Source of the DNA: Candidatus Kaiserbacteria bacterium RIFCSPHIGHO2_12_FULL_56_13
GTDB taxonomy: Bacteria; Patescibacteriota; Minisyncoccia; Phycocordibacterales; Phycocordibacteraceae
Reading direction: 5' to 3'
Length of the DNA stretch: 10,242 bases
NCBI GenBank assembly: GCA_001781625.1
Contig: MFLS01000023.1
Span: 1 to 10,242, forward strand
Below the pieces are notes generated by a model. That model worked only from the letters and a program-made list of their open reading frames with translations. It did not search any database and was not told the origin of the DNA. Numbering within the stretch: the stretch's first letter is position 1; each line of letters begins with the position of its first letter. The translations under genes were made by a program, and so were the position numbers. This document shows positions 1 through 6,727 of the stretch, piece by piece.

Positions 1-1
1 C

Positions 2-64
2 GATGCTGTCATCGAGGTCTTCGTCAATGGCGCTCGCGTCTCTGAAGCGCGCTCTTCGCCATGA
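2..64 (+). CDS. possible C-terminal tail of an upstream gene (partial)
   Basis: The frame beginning at base 2 is open from the window edge and ends in TGA at 62-64. It reads DAVIEVFVNGARVSEARSSP. Its stop would overlap the ATG at 61 as ATGA, the usual arrangement of coupled genes. Only 20 residues are visible, and the opposite strand is also open here, so no product can be named. It could equally be non-coding leader of the nuclease gene that follows. Confidence 0.3.
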   Translation, partial: DAVIEVFVNGARVSEARSSP

Positions 65-81
65 GCCCTCTTTCTGCCAGA

Positions 82-87
82 GAGGAG
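82..87 (+). promoter_or_regulatory. Shine-Dalgarno GAGGAG deciding the start at 94
   Basis: GAGGAG lies six bases before the ATG at 94. It is the clearest ribosome binding site in the window and is the reason for preferring ATG 94 over ATG 61. Most other genes here lack one. Confidence 0.6.
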
Positions 88-93
88 CGCGTC

Positions 94-942
94 ATGCTCG
101 CCGGCCCGCCGATAGTGAAAGCCGACGGCACCATCGAGACCTTCGACCCGAACCGCTTACAGGCCTCCCTCGTGCGTGCCGGCGCGCGAGCGTATGCGGC
201 TGAACAAATTACTGAACAGATAGCGAAGACCGTCGTCGCGGGCGCTTCATCAAGAGAGATTTATGCGCGCGCCTTTGCGCTTTTGCGAAAAGAGGCGCGA
301 CCGGTCGCGGCACGCTACGCTTTGCGCCGCGCGCTCCTTGAGTTCGGCCCGTCAGGCCACCCGTTCGAGGATTTCATCTCGCACCTCTTTCGGGCAAACG
401 GCTGGCAGGTCACTACGCGGCAAATCATGCAGGGCAAGTGCGTCACGCACGAGGTCGATTTTTACGCAATACGCGAAGGAGAACACCTCGCCGCAGAGCT
501 CAAGTACCACAATGACCCTGCGTATAAGACCGATCTCAAGATTGCGCTCTATGTGCACGCGCGGTTCGAGGATATTTGGCAGTGCGACCCTGCGTATCGG
601 TCGTGCCCGGTCAACCGCGGCTTTCTTATTACGAACACCAAGTTTACCGGAGATGCGATCGCGTATGCCTCATGCGCGGGCATCGAACTCCTTGGGTGGA
701 GCTACCCGCGCGGCACAGGGCTCCTTGAGGAGATGTGCCGCACCAAGGTGTACCCGGTCACCACCCTGACGACCCTCTCGCGCTCCGAAAAGCGTCTCTT
801 AATTGACCAGGGCATCATCGCTGTTGATACTCTGATCAAGCGGCCAGATGCGCTTGATGTGCTCCGCCTCTCGCCTCCCCGAGTGGGGGAGATTCGAGCC
901 GAAGCAAACGAGCTTTTGGCGCTCCCGCATCCTTTTGACTAA
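94..942 (+). CDS. ATP-cone / Mrr-like PD-(D/E)XK endonuclease fusion
   Basis: Predicted cytoplasmic protein of 282 residues joining a nucleotide-binding regulatory domain to a nuclease. Residues about 7-85 look like an ATP-cone (opening IVKADGTIETFDPNRL), the domain known from ribonucleotide reductase and NrdR. Residues about 87-205 look like a restriction-endonuclease (Mrr-type) fold: D122 in HEVDF, then E135 and K137 in AELKYH, fit the D-(E)xK active site, and NRGFLITNTKF at 174-184 fits the late strand of Mrr-like nucleases. Residues about 229-272 are helical and could be a helix-hairpin-helix-like DNA-binding tail. I chose the ATG at 94 because GAGGAG (82-87) lies six bases upstream and the ATP-cone starts just after it. 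An in-frame ATG at 61 (293 residues) would overlap the preceding stop as ATGA and cannot be excluded. The substrate is unknown; a repair or defence role is inference. Confidence 0.8.
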   Translation: MLAGPPIVKADGTIETFDPNRLQASLVRAGARAYAAEQITEQIAKTVVAGASSREIYARAFALLRKEARPVAARYALRRALLEFGPSGHPFEDFISHLFRANGWQVTTRQIMQGKCVTHEVDFYAIREGEHLAAELKYHNDPAYKTDLKIALYVHARFEDIWQCDPAYRSCPVNRGFLITNTKFTGDAIAYASCAGIELLGWSYPRGTGLLEEMCRTKVYPVTTLTTLSRSEKRLLIDQGIIAVDTLIKRPDALDVLRLSPPRVGEIRAEANELLALPHPFD

Positions 943-945
943 CGT

Positions 946-1428
946 ATGAACCCCGTCCCGCAATCAATCGTTATGTTCATTGCCGGTCTCATGGTGGGCG
1001 GTCTCCTTGTGGCGGCATGGCTGACTTTGCCCTCGCCACCGCTCACTTTTTGGCAAGAGAGCGATACGATGATGAGCGATAATGCCTCGCTCTCTCTCGA
1101 TGAAAGCGGTCGGGTTTCGGTAGGAGATCAAGAGGCAGGTGACATCGTACGGGTCGATTCGATCACGGTGCCCGCGCCAGGAGTATGGGTTGCCGTGCGG
1201 GAGGTTTCGGGCACGACACTGGGGAATGTGCTCGGGGCCGCACGGGCGCGGGCGCCGAGTACAGAGTTCATTGTCCCGCTTTTACGGAGTACGAACGGGG
1301 CGCAGACCTATGCGATTGTTTTGTACCGAGATAATGGCGACGATCTTTTCGACCTCGTGAGTGACAGCGTGTATGTCGACTTTGATACTGGCGAACCTGT
1401 CGTCGCGCCATTTGCGACTTTGCCGTAG
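946..1428 (+). CDS. membrane-anchored small protein, DUF7282-like outer domain
   Basis: A 160-residue protein with no confident function. Residues about 7-27 form one hydrophobic segment (IVMFIAGLMVGGLLVAAW) with a very short N-terminus, so this is a signal anchor or uncleaved signal peptide with the rest outside the membrane. No lipobox cysteine follows it. From about residue 64 to 150 there is a beta-rich domain: VPAPGVWVAVRE, then LGNVLGAARA, then a YAIVLYRDNGDDLFDL stretch. Its layout resembles the DUF7282 family, whose role is unknown; I make this match from memory of the pattern. It starts three bases after the nuclease-fusion stop, so the two are probably co-transcribed. There is no Shine-Dalgarno before the ATG, suggesting translational coupling. 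Its stop codon TAG is also the first three bases of the -10-like hexamer of the next gene. Confidence 0.7.
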   Translation: MNPVPQSIVMFIAGLMVGGLLVAAWLTLPSPPLTFWQESDTMMSDNASLSLDESGRVSVGDQEAGDIVRVDSITVPAPGVWVAVREVSGTTLGNVLGAARARAPSTEFIVPLLRSTNGAQTYAIVLYRDNGDDLFDLVSDSVYVDFDTGEPVVAPFATLP

Positions 1429-1431
1429 AAT
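1426..1431 (+). promoter_or_regulatory. -10-like TAGAAT, predicted leaderless start
   Basis: TAGAAT ends six bases before the ATG at 1438 and contains the stop codon of the preceding gene. No Shine-Dalgarno is present. No convincing -35 lies 16-18 bases upstream. Transcription from here would begin at or next to the A of the ATG. Confidence 0.45.
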
Positions 1432-1437
1432 ACGCGG

Positions 1438-2217
1438 ATGGCGGTAAGACAAAAAACATTTGATGGCGCTTCAAAAGAGCCTTTCAAAGTGAGCCGTTCG
1501 AAGATCGAGCTTTTCACCCAGTGTCCGCGCTGTGCCTACCTTGACCTTAAACTTGGCGTTAAGCGCCCGGAGACCCCCACATTTACCTTGAATAACGCCG
1601 TTGATGCACTTTTGAAGCGCGAGTTCGACACTCATCGCGCAAACGGCGAGGCGCACCCTTTGATGAAGACGTATGGCATTGATGCGATCCCCTATACGCA
1701 TGAAAAACTTGACGAGTGGAGGGAGAATTTCAAAGGCATTCGCTATCTCCATGAAACCACCAACCTGCTCGTCACCGGAGCAATAGATGACGTATGGGAG
1801 GATACAGTAACCGGCGAACTCTTCATTGTTGATTATAAAGCAACGAGCAAGAATAAAACCATTACAGAGGATGATCTGTATGATTCGTATAAACAGCAAA
1901 TGGAGATATACCAGTGGCTTTTTCGCCAGAACGGCTTTACTGTTTCTCCCGTTGGGTACTTCGTATCAGTGAACGGAAAGTCTGATGCCAAAGCGTTTGA
2001 TGCCAGACTTGAATTTGATGTTGCCGTGATTCCGTACCGAGGTTCGGATGCATGGGTTGAGCCGACGCTGTTTCGCATCAAGGAAACGCTTGAGAGCGAC
2101 GCGATTCCGCCCATAGGTCGCGCATTTCGCGGTGGGCCCTGCGATTATTGCACCTATCGCGAAGCCGCGGGTAAAACTTTCCGTGCACTTACGAAGCATG
2201 TAAAAGAGAGAAAATAA
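1438..2217 (+). CDS. PD-(D/E)XK nuclease with two CxxC pairs (Cas4/RecB-like)
   Basis: A 259-residue predicted nuclease of the PD-(D/E)XK superfamily. D117 in VTGAIDDVW and D132/K134 in LFIVDYKATSK form the D...(D/E)xK active site. The helix YKQQMEIYQWLF (151-162) matches the Q-containing motif seen in RecB/Cas4-type enzymes. C29 and C32 (QCPRCAYLDLKLG) near the N-terminus and C235 and C238 (CDYC) near the C-terminus bracket the nuclease core, like the iron-sulfur staple of Cas4 and AddB. However, the usual C-terminal CxxCx5C third cysteine is absent, with A244 in its place, so the cluster geometry is 2+2. There are no cas genes or helicase subunits nearby, so a general DNA-repair exonuclease is more likely than a CRISPR role. 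It lies nine bases after its neighbour but has its own -10-like box. Confidence 0.85.
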   Translation: MAVRQKTFDGASKEPFKVSRSKIELFTQCPRCAYLDLKLGVKRPETPTFTLNNAVDALLKREFDTHRANGEAHPLMKTYGIDAIPYTHEKLDEWRENFKGIRYLHETTNLLVTGAIDDVWEDTVTGELFIVDYKATSKNKTITEDDLYDSYKQQMEIYQWLFRQNGFTVSPVGYFVSVNGKSDAKAFDARLEFDVAVIPYRGSDAWVEPTLFRIKETLESDAIPPIGRAFRGGPCDYCTYREAAGKTFRALTKHVKERK

Positions 2218-2222
2218 GGTAA

Positions 2223-2242
2223 AACAGAAAAAGAAATCTGTT
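2223..2242 (+). promoter_or_regulatory. 6+8+6 inverted repeat abutting the ung start codon
   Basis: AACAGA, eight purine-rich bases, then TCTGTT form a perfect 6-bp dyad. Its right arm ends on the base before the ung ATG. It could be a repressor operator or a weak hairpin over the start. TAAGGT at 2215-2220, the same hexamer as the infA -10, lies just upstream, which would place the dyad at or just after a transcription start. Confidence 0.3.
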
Positions 2243-2911
2243 ATGGAGGTGAAGATCCACGAATCATGGAAGGAGTATTTGAAGAGTGAGTTCGACGAGC
2301 CGTATTTTGCCGAGCTCGTCGAGTTCGTGAAAAAAGAGTATCAGGACGAAACGGTCTACCCGCCGCCAAAGTACATTTTTCGCGCCTTCGACCTGGCGCC
2401 CTTCGATAAGGTCAAGATCGTTATTTTGGGGCAGGACCCGTACCACGGGCGCGGGCAAGCGAACGGCCTTTGCTTTGCCGTCAATGAAAGGGTCACACTC
2501 CCGCCCTCGCTCATGAATATTTTTAAAGAGATTGAAAGTGACCTCGGCGAACCGTTAACGCACAAAAGCGGTGATTTAGAACGCTGGGCAAAGCAAGGTG
2601 TCCTCCTCCTCAACGCGACCTTGACGGTGCGCGCGGGGCTCGCGGGCTCGCACCAACGGCGTGGCTGGGAGCACTTTACGGATACCGTCATCCGCGCCAT
2701 CTCTGAGGAGCGTGAGCATCTCGTGTTCATTCTGTGGGGCAACTATGCGAAACAAAAAGGCGCGCATATCGACCGCGCGAAGCATCTCGTCATCGAGTCG
2801 GCGCACCCCTCGCCTTTCTCAGCCGCAAACGGCTTCTTCGGCTCCAAACCTTTCAGCAAAGCGAACGCCTACCTCACGAAGCACGACCAAACCCCCATTG
2901 ATTGGTTGTAG
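2243..2911 (+). CDS. ung: uracil-DNA glycosylase, family 1
   Basis: Removes uracil from DNA, starting base-excision repair of deaminated cytosine or misincorporated dUMP. The 222-residue protein matches the family length (E. coli 229) and carries the family 1 signatures. GQDPYHG is at 63-69 with the water-activating D65 and the Y67 that excludes thymine. N124 in LLLNATLTVR recognises uracil. HPSPFSA at 188-194 has catalytic H188 and the minor-groove wedge, where the usual leucine is phenylalanine. These residues sit one position later than E. coli D64, N123 and H187. It follows the PD-(D/E)XK gene by 25 bases with no good Shine-Dalgarno, and a perfect dyad touches the ATG. It converges on the M13 peptidase gene with only 15 bases between the stops and no visible terminator. 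Confidence 0.97.
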   Translation: MEVKIHESWKEYLKSEFDEPYFAELVEFVKKEYQDETVYPPPKYIFRAFDLAPFDKVKIVILGQDPYHGRGQANGLCFAVNERVTLPPSLMNIFKEIESDLGEPLTHKSGDLERWAKQGVLLLNATLTVRAGLAGSHQRRGWEHFTDTVIRAISEEREHLVFILWGNYAKQKGAHIDRAKHLVIESAHPSPFSAANGFFGSKPFSKANAYLTKHDQTPIDWL

Positions 2912-2926
2912 ATTCCCTCTCGCGTC

Positions 2927-4891
2927 CTACCAGATCTTAGCGCGATCTTTCGGGGCGCGGTAAAGCTTGTCGCCCTTTTTCACCCCAAACGCTTCATAAA
3001 ACTCTGGCAGGTTTGAGGCGGGGCCGTTGACACGAAAGAGAGCGGGCGAATGCGGGTCGGTGAGTATGAGCGTTTTTTCTACTTCAGGGCGAGAAAGCTG
3101 GCGCCAATCGAGCGCTACCCCGTAAAAGAAACGCTGAATGGGGGTGAGCCCTTCGATAACCGTATGTCCGGTTTTCGAGAGATGGCGATGGTAGGCGTCG
3201 AGCGCGATGGCATAGCCGCCAAGATCAGCGATGTTTTCTCCCATGGTGAGCTTGCCGCTCACATGGACGCCGTGGAGCGTGTAGGAGTCGAACTGCTTGC
3301 CGAGGACGCGCGCTCTGCGTTCGAAGCGGCGGCGATCGGCCTTGGTCCACCAGCTCTTTAGGTCGCCGTGTCCATCGAACTTCGAGCCCTCGTCGTCGAA
3401 GCCGTGCGTGATCTCGTGGCCAATGACGCCGCCGATGGCGCCATAGTTGATCGCATCGTCTTGGTCAGGACCGAAGTAGGGCGGCTGAAGGATGGCGGCG
3501 GGGAAAGCGATGTCGTTCGTACAGGGGTTGTAGTACGCGTTGACGGTCTGCGGCGTCATGTGCCACTCGCCCCGGTCGACGCGCTTGCCGAATTTTCGCA
3601 TATTGCGGCGCTGTTCATACCGTGAACTGCGAAGCACGTTACCAAAAAAGTCAGTAGGGGAGATAACAAGGCCTTTATAGCTCTTCCATTTGTCCGGATA
3701 ACCGATTTTGCGGCTTATCCTGCGCAGCTTCTTGAGCGCACGCCTCTTGGTCGCCGGGCTCATCCAATCGAGTTTCTTGAGTCGTTCCTCATAGGCTACG
3801 AAAAGGTTGCTGACGAGCTCGTCCATTTCGCGTTTTGCGCGGGGAGGGAAGTACGCATCGACATAGAGCTTGCCGAGGGCCTCGCCTAAGCTTGCGTTCG
3901 CTGTCGCGAGGGAGCGGCGCCACAGGGGTTTTATTTTTGTGGTACCTGTGAGCACCTTGCCGTAAAAATCGAAGCTGGCGCGCCCGAATCGGTTCGAGAG
4001 ATAGGGAGATGCGTCGGAGAGGAGATGGAAGGTAAGGTATGCGCGCCACGCATCTATTGGGACGTGGGCGAGGAGAGAGCTCGCCGCCTTCACGAACGCC
4101 GGCTGACGAACATTGAGGGCCCCTGGCGAGTCGGCTCCGATACGAGCGAAGTAGCGGCGCCACGAGACATTCTTCGCAATCTTTTGGAGGGCCGACAGAT
4201 GCATCTTGTGGTAGGTCTTGTGCGGATCGCGTAACTCCTCTTTTTTCATCGAGGCCCTCGCGAGCTTGGTCTCGAGAGTCAAGACGATGCCGGCCTTGCG
4301 CGCCGCCTCCCTCTTGTCGTCACCGAGGAGGCGAAATATACGCGTCACATACGCGACATATGCCGTACGTACCCGCACTTGCTCGGGTTTTTGCGAGAGA
4401 TAGTACTCGCGGTCAGGGAGGCCGAGCCCGCTTTGGTAGAGATGCAAGATGTTCCAATCGCTGTTCTTCTCGTCTTGGTCGACCGCAGTACCCCAAAGGA
4501 CGCCGACGCCGTAGCGGTGGAGCAGGGCGACAGAGTTCACCACATCGTCTGTTGTCCGTATCGCTTCGATTTTTTTGAGGAGCGGCTCAAGCGGCTTAGC
4601 GTCGAGTCGGTTGCGCGATCGCATATCCATACCCGAGCGGTAGAGGTCGCGTATCTGTTGCACCTCGCTCCCGCGGCGCGCGCGCGCCTTTTTCGCGAGC
4701 GAGCGGAGGATACTCATGAGCTCACGCTCGGTCTTTTTGCGCAGCATCAAGAATGTCCCCCAGCGGGCCTCGTCGTGCGGGATCGCGGTGCGCTTGAACC
4801 AGCCGCCGTTTGCATAATTGTAAAAGTCGTCTTGCGGGTGGACGCGCTTGTCGATGTCGCGCATATCAAAACCCCACCTCTTCTTTTTCAT
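2927..4891 (-). CDS. M13 family zinc metallopeptidase (neprilysin/PepO-like)
   Basis: A 654-residue endopeptidase expected to cut short peptides. The family opening is clear (VHPQDDFYNYANGGW near the start). Zinc is held by H492 and H496 of HEITH, with E493 as catalytic base, and by E552 of GENIADLGG. NAYYNP (451-456) fits the substrate-backbone strand, and VNGPASNLPEFYEAF near the C-terminus fits the conserved end of the S1' region. The last residues are KIW rather than the usual CxxW. There is no signal peptide or membrane segment, so it should act in the cytosol, unlike neprilysin and like bacterial PepO. I chose the ATG at 4891 (MKKKRWGFDMRD) because a TAGTAT box ends seven bases before it. 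An upstream ATG at 4912 would lie before that transcript start, and an ATG at 4864 is also possible. It is divergent from alaS. Confidence 0.93.
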   Translation of the reverse strand: MKKKRWGFDMRDIDKRVHPQDDFYNYANGGWFKRTAIPHDEARWGTFLMLRKKTERELMSILRSLAKKARARRGSEVQQIRDLYRSGMDMRSRNRLDAKPLEPLLKKIEAIRTTDDVVNSVALLHRYGVGVLWGTAVDQDEKNSDWNILHLYQSGLGLPDREYYLSQKPEQVRVRTAYVAYVTRIFRLLGDDKREAARKAGIVLTLETKLARASMKKEELRDPHKTYHKMHLSALQKIAKNVSWRRYFARIGADSPGALNVRQPAFVKAASSLLAHVPIDAWRAYLTFHLLSDASPYLSNRFGRASFDFYGKVLTGTTKIKPLWRRSLATANASLGEALGKLYVDAYFPPRAKREMDELVSNLFVAYEERLKKLDWMSPATKRRALKKLRRISRKIGYPDKWKSYKGLVISPTDFFGNVLRSSRYEQRRNMRKFGKRVDRGEWHMTPQTVNAYYNPCTNDIAFPAAILQPPYFGPDQDDAINYGAIGGVIGHEITHGFDDEGSKFDGHGDLKSWWTKADRRRFERRARVLGKQFDSYTLHGVHVSGKLTMGENIADLGGYAIALDAYHRHLSKTGHTVIEGLTPIQRFFYGVALDWRQLSRPEVEKTLILTDPHSPALFRVNGPASNLPEFYEAFGVKKGDKLYRAPKDRAKIW

Positions 4892-4898
4892 AAGCCGC

Positions 4899-4904
4899 AT
4901 ACTA
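4899..4904 (-). promoter_or_regulatory. -10-like TAGTAT of the M13 peptidase gene
   Basis: Read on the minus strand, TAGTAT ends seven bases before the ATG at 4891 and no Shine-Dalgarno precedes that ATG. This predicts a leaderless mRNA. Its -35 zone overlaps the -10 of alaS on the other strand. Confidence 0.45.
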
Positions 4905-4925
4905 CACGACATCGTACGCGCGTGC

Positions 4926-4931
4926 TATCGT
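4926..4931 (+). promoter_or_regulatory. -10-like TATCGT of alaS, with TG extension
   Basis: TATCGT is preceded by TGC, giving an extended -10, and ends eight bases before the alaS ATG at 4940. There is no Shine-Dalgarno. The -35 zone (about 4903-4908) is poor and overlaps the -10 of the divergent peptidase gene. Confidence 0.4.
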
Positions 4932-4939
4932 CTTACTTT

Positions 4940-6712
4940 ATGACGGTTGCTGAAGTGCGAAAGCGCTATTTGGATTTTTTTGTGGCGCGGGGGCACAGGG
5001 TAATCCCCTCGGCGCCTATTGTGCCAGAGAATGACCCGACGACCCTTTTCACTTCTTCTGGTATGCAGCCCCTCGTGCCGTACTTGTTAGGGAAGGACCA
5101 CCCGGAGGGGAAGCGACTCACTAACTCGCAACTCTCGTTTCGCGCAGGCGATATCGAGGAGGTTGGTGATAACCGTCACACGACCTTTTTCGAGATGCTC
5201 GGCAATTGGTCGCTCGGTGATTACTTTAAAAAAGAACAACTGCCGTGGATTTTTGAATTCTTAATTGAAGAATTGAAACTCTCGAAAGAACGGCTTTGGG
5301 TGACGTGTTTTGAGGGTGACGAAGCACGTGGACTCCCGAAAGATACGGAGTCAGCAGAAATCTGGAAGTCGCTTAGCATGCCCGAGGAGCGCATCCTTTT
5401 TTACGGCGCAGAAAAGAATTGGTGGAGCCGCTCGGGCACGCCTGACAAGATGCCTGCGGGCGAGCCGGGCGGCCCTGACTCTGAAGTGTTTTACGAATTC
5501 ACCTCGGTTGAGCATGACCTGAAGTTTGGTGCAACCTGTCACCCAAACTGCGATTGTGGACGCTTCATGGAGATAGGGAACTCGGTATTTATGGAGTATG
5601 TGAAGCAGACCGATGGTTCGTTCGGTACACTGCCGAAACATAATGTCGACTTTGGCGGCGGCCTCGAGCGTCTTACGGCCACAACGCTTGATAACCCCGA
5701 CATTTTTATGATCGATGCGTTTGATGCGTCGCGCGCGGTGCTTGAAGCGCGTTCGGGCAAAAAATACAGCGATCCTACTGCTATTCGTTCATTTAGAATT
5801 ATTCTTGACCATACCCGTGCCGCCTCGGTCATGTTTGACTACGGCCTCCGGCCTTCAAATGCCGAGCAGGGGTATATACTCCGTCGCCTGATACGGCGTG
5901 CTATTCGCGAAGTCGATCGGCTAGGCATTCATGAGACAGTGCTTGCCGAAGTTGCGGGCGGGCACGAAGCTGAATTTAAAGAAGAAGAAGAACGATTCAG
6001 AAAAACCTTAGCACAGGGGCTTCGTGAACTTGAGAAGATGGAGGAGATAGACGCCTTCACGCTCTTCACGACCTACGGATTCCCGATTGAGCTCACGGCT
6101 GAAATTGCAAGAGAGAGGGGAAGGGAGATCGACCTTGAGGAAGTGAAAAAGCAGATGGAAGAACACCAGGCTAAATCGCGCGCGGGCGCTACGCAGCGAT
6201 TCGCAGGAGGACTCGCCGACCATACGGAGCAAACCGTGCGCTACCACACGGCGCATCACTTACTTTTAAAAGCGCTCCAGATGGTTTTGGGCTCTGCGGT
6301 GCATCAGCGGGGAAGCAATATCACCTCGGAGCGGCTTCGCATCGACTTTTCGTATGGCCAAAAGATGACGCCTGAACAAATCGTACAGGTCGAGAAAATC
6401 GTGAATGAAAAAATTGATGAAGCACTACCGGTCGTACGCACCGACATGAAGAGGGAAGAGGCAGAGAAGCTCGGCGCTGAGCACGAGTTCGGAGTTAAGT
6501 ACCCGGACACCGTGTCGGTCTACTCGATCGGTCCTCTCGGGAGTGCCTTTTCGATAGAATTTTGCGGCGGTCCGCATGTCTCGAACACGAACGAACTCGG
6601 CGCGGGCGGCCCCATTCTGCCTGATGGCAGTCGGGCAAGCAAGAAGTTTGAAATTCAAAAAGAAGAGACGGTCGCGGCCGGCATTCGCCGCATCAAAGCG
6701 GTTCTACAATAG
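4940..6712 (+). CDS. alaS: alanyl-tRNA synthetase, shortened form
   Basis: Charges tRNA-Ala with alanine and should clear mis-charged serine or glycine. It has 590 residues, against about 875 in E. coli. The class II catalytic core is complete: FTSSGMQPLVPYL early, motif 2 as FFEMLGNWSLGDYFK (83-97), motif 3 as GGGLERL (239-245). The tRNA-recognition region keeps N307 in RPSNAEQGY, equivalent to E. coli N303, but has T377 in LFTTYGFP where E. coli has D400. The editing domain keeps its metal ligands: H436 and H440 in HTAHH, C542 and H546 in CGGPH. The beta-barrel with the TpFYaeGGGQ-type glycine motif before the editing domain is missing, as is the C-terminal C-Ala/DHHA1 domain. The same frame stays open upstream to 4379, but that part is antisense to the peptidase gene. 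ATG 4940 starts exactly at the family N-terminus. Confidence 0.96.
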   Translation: MTVAEVRKRYLDFFVARGHRVIPSAPIVPENDPTTLFTSSGMQPLVPYLLGKDHPEGKRLTNSQLSFRAGDIEEVGDNRHTTFFEMLGNWSLGDYFKKEQLPWIFEFLIEELKLSKERLWVTCFEGDEARGLPKDTESAEIWKSLSMPEERILFYGAEKNWWSRSGTPDKMPAGEPGGPDSEVFYEFTSVEHDLKFGATCHPNCDCGRFMEIGNSVFMEYVKQTDGSFGTLPKHNVDFGGGLERLTATTLDNPDIFMIDAFDASRAVLEARSGKKYSDPTAIRSFRIILDHTRAASVMFDYGLRPSNAEQGYILRRLIRRAIREVDRLGIHETVLAEVAGGHEAEFKEEEERFRKTLAQGLRELEKMEEIDAFTLFTTYGFPIELTAEIARERGREIDLEEVKKQMEEHQAKSRAGATQRFAGGLADHTEQTVRYHTAHHLLLKALQMVLGSAVHQRGSNITSERLRIDFSYGQKMTPEQIVQVEKIVNEKIDEALPVVRTDMKREEAEKLGAEHEFGVKYPDTVSVYSIGPLGSAFSIEFCGGPHVSNTNELGAGGPILPDGSRASKKFEIQKEETVAAGIRRIKAVLQ

Positions 6713-6714
6713 TT

Positions 6715-6720
6715 TATAAT
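6715..6720 (+). promoter_or_regulatory. consensus -10 TATAAT, predicted leaderless start
   Basis: A perfect TATAAT lies three bases after the alaS stop and ends seven bases before the ATG at 6728. There is no Shine-Dalgarno and no clear -35. It suggests the actin-fold gene has its own promoter, whether or not it is also read from alaS. Confidence 0.5.
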
Positions 6721-6727
6721 CTAACCA

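Noticed and set aside
1471..1899. Minus-strand open frame of 142 codons
   Set aside because: Lies wholly opposite the PD-(D/E)XK nuclease, whose motifs and cysteines are clear; the antisense product has no family features.
1438..2217. cas4 gene of a CRISPR-Cas locus
   Set aside because: No repeat-spacer array and no cas1, cas2 or effector gene in the window; the cysteine pattern differs from Cas4.
2287..2325. CGACGAGC ... GCTCGTCG inverted repeat early in ung
   Set aside because: Inside conserved coding sequence with a long loop; explained by repeated Asp-Glu and Glu-Leu-Val codons in a GC-rich gene.
2884..2908. ACCAA/TTGGT inverted repeat at the end of ung as a terminator
   Set aside because: Only five base pairs, with a long loop, no T-run, and inside the coding sequence.
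3050..3625. Two plus-strand open frames (3050-3361 and 3368-3625) opposite the peptidase gene
   Set aside because: Both are complements of the conserved C-terminal part of the M13 peptidase and show no domain of their own.
4379..4939. Open frame extending alaS upstream by 187 residues, which would make a 777-residue protein
   Set aside because: It is antisense to the N-terminal half of the M13 peptidase, which has clear family motifs. The AlaRS family N-terminus begins exactly at the ATG at 4940, and a -10-like box lies between.
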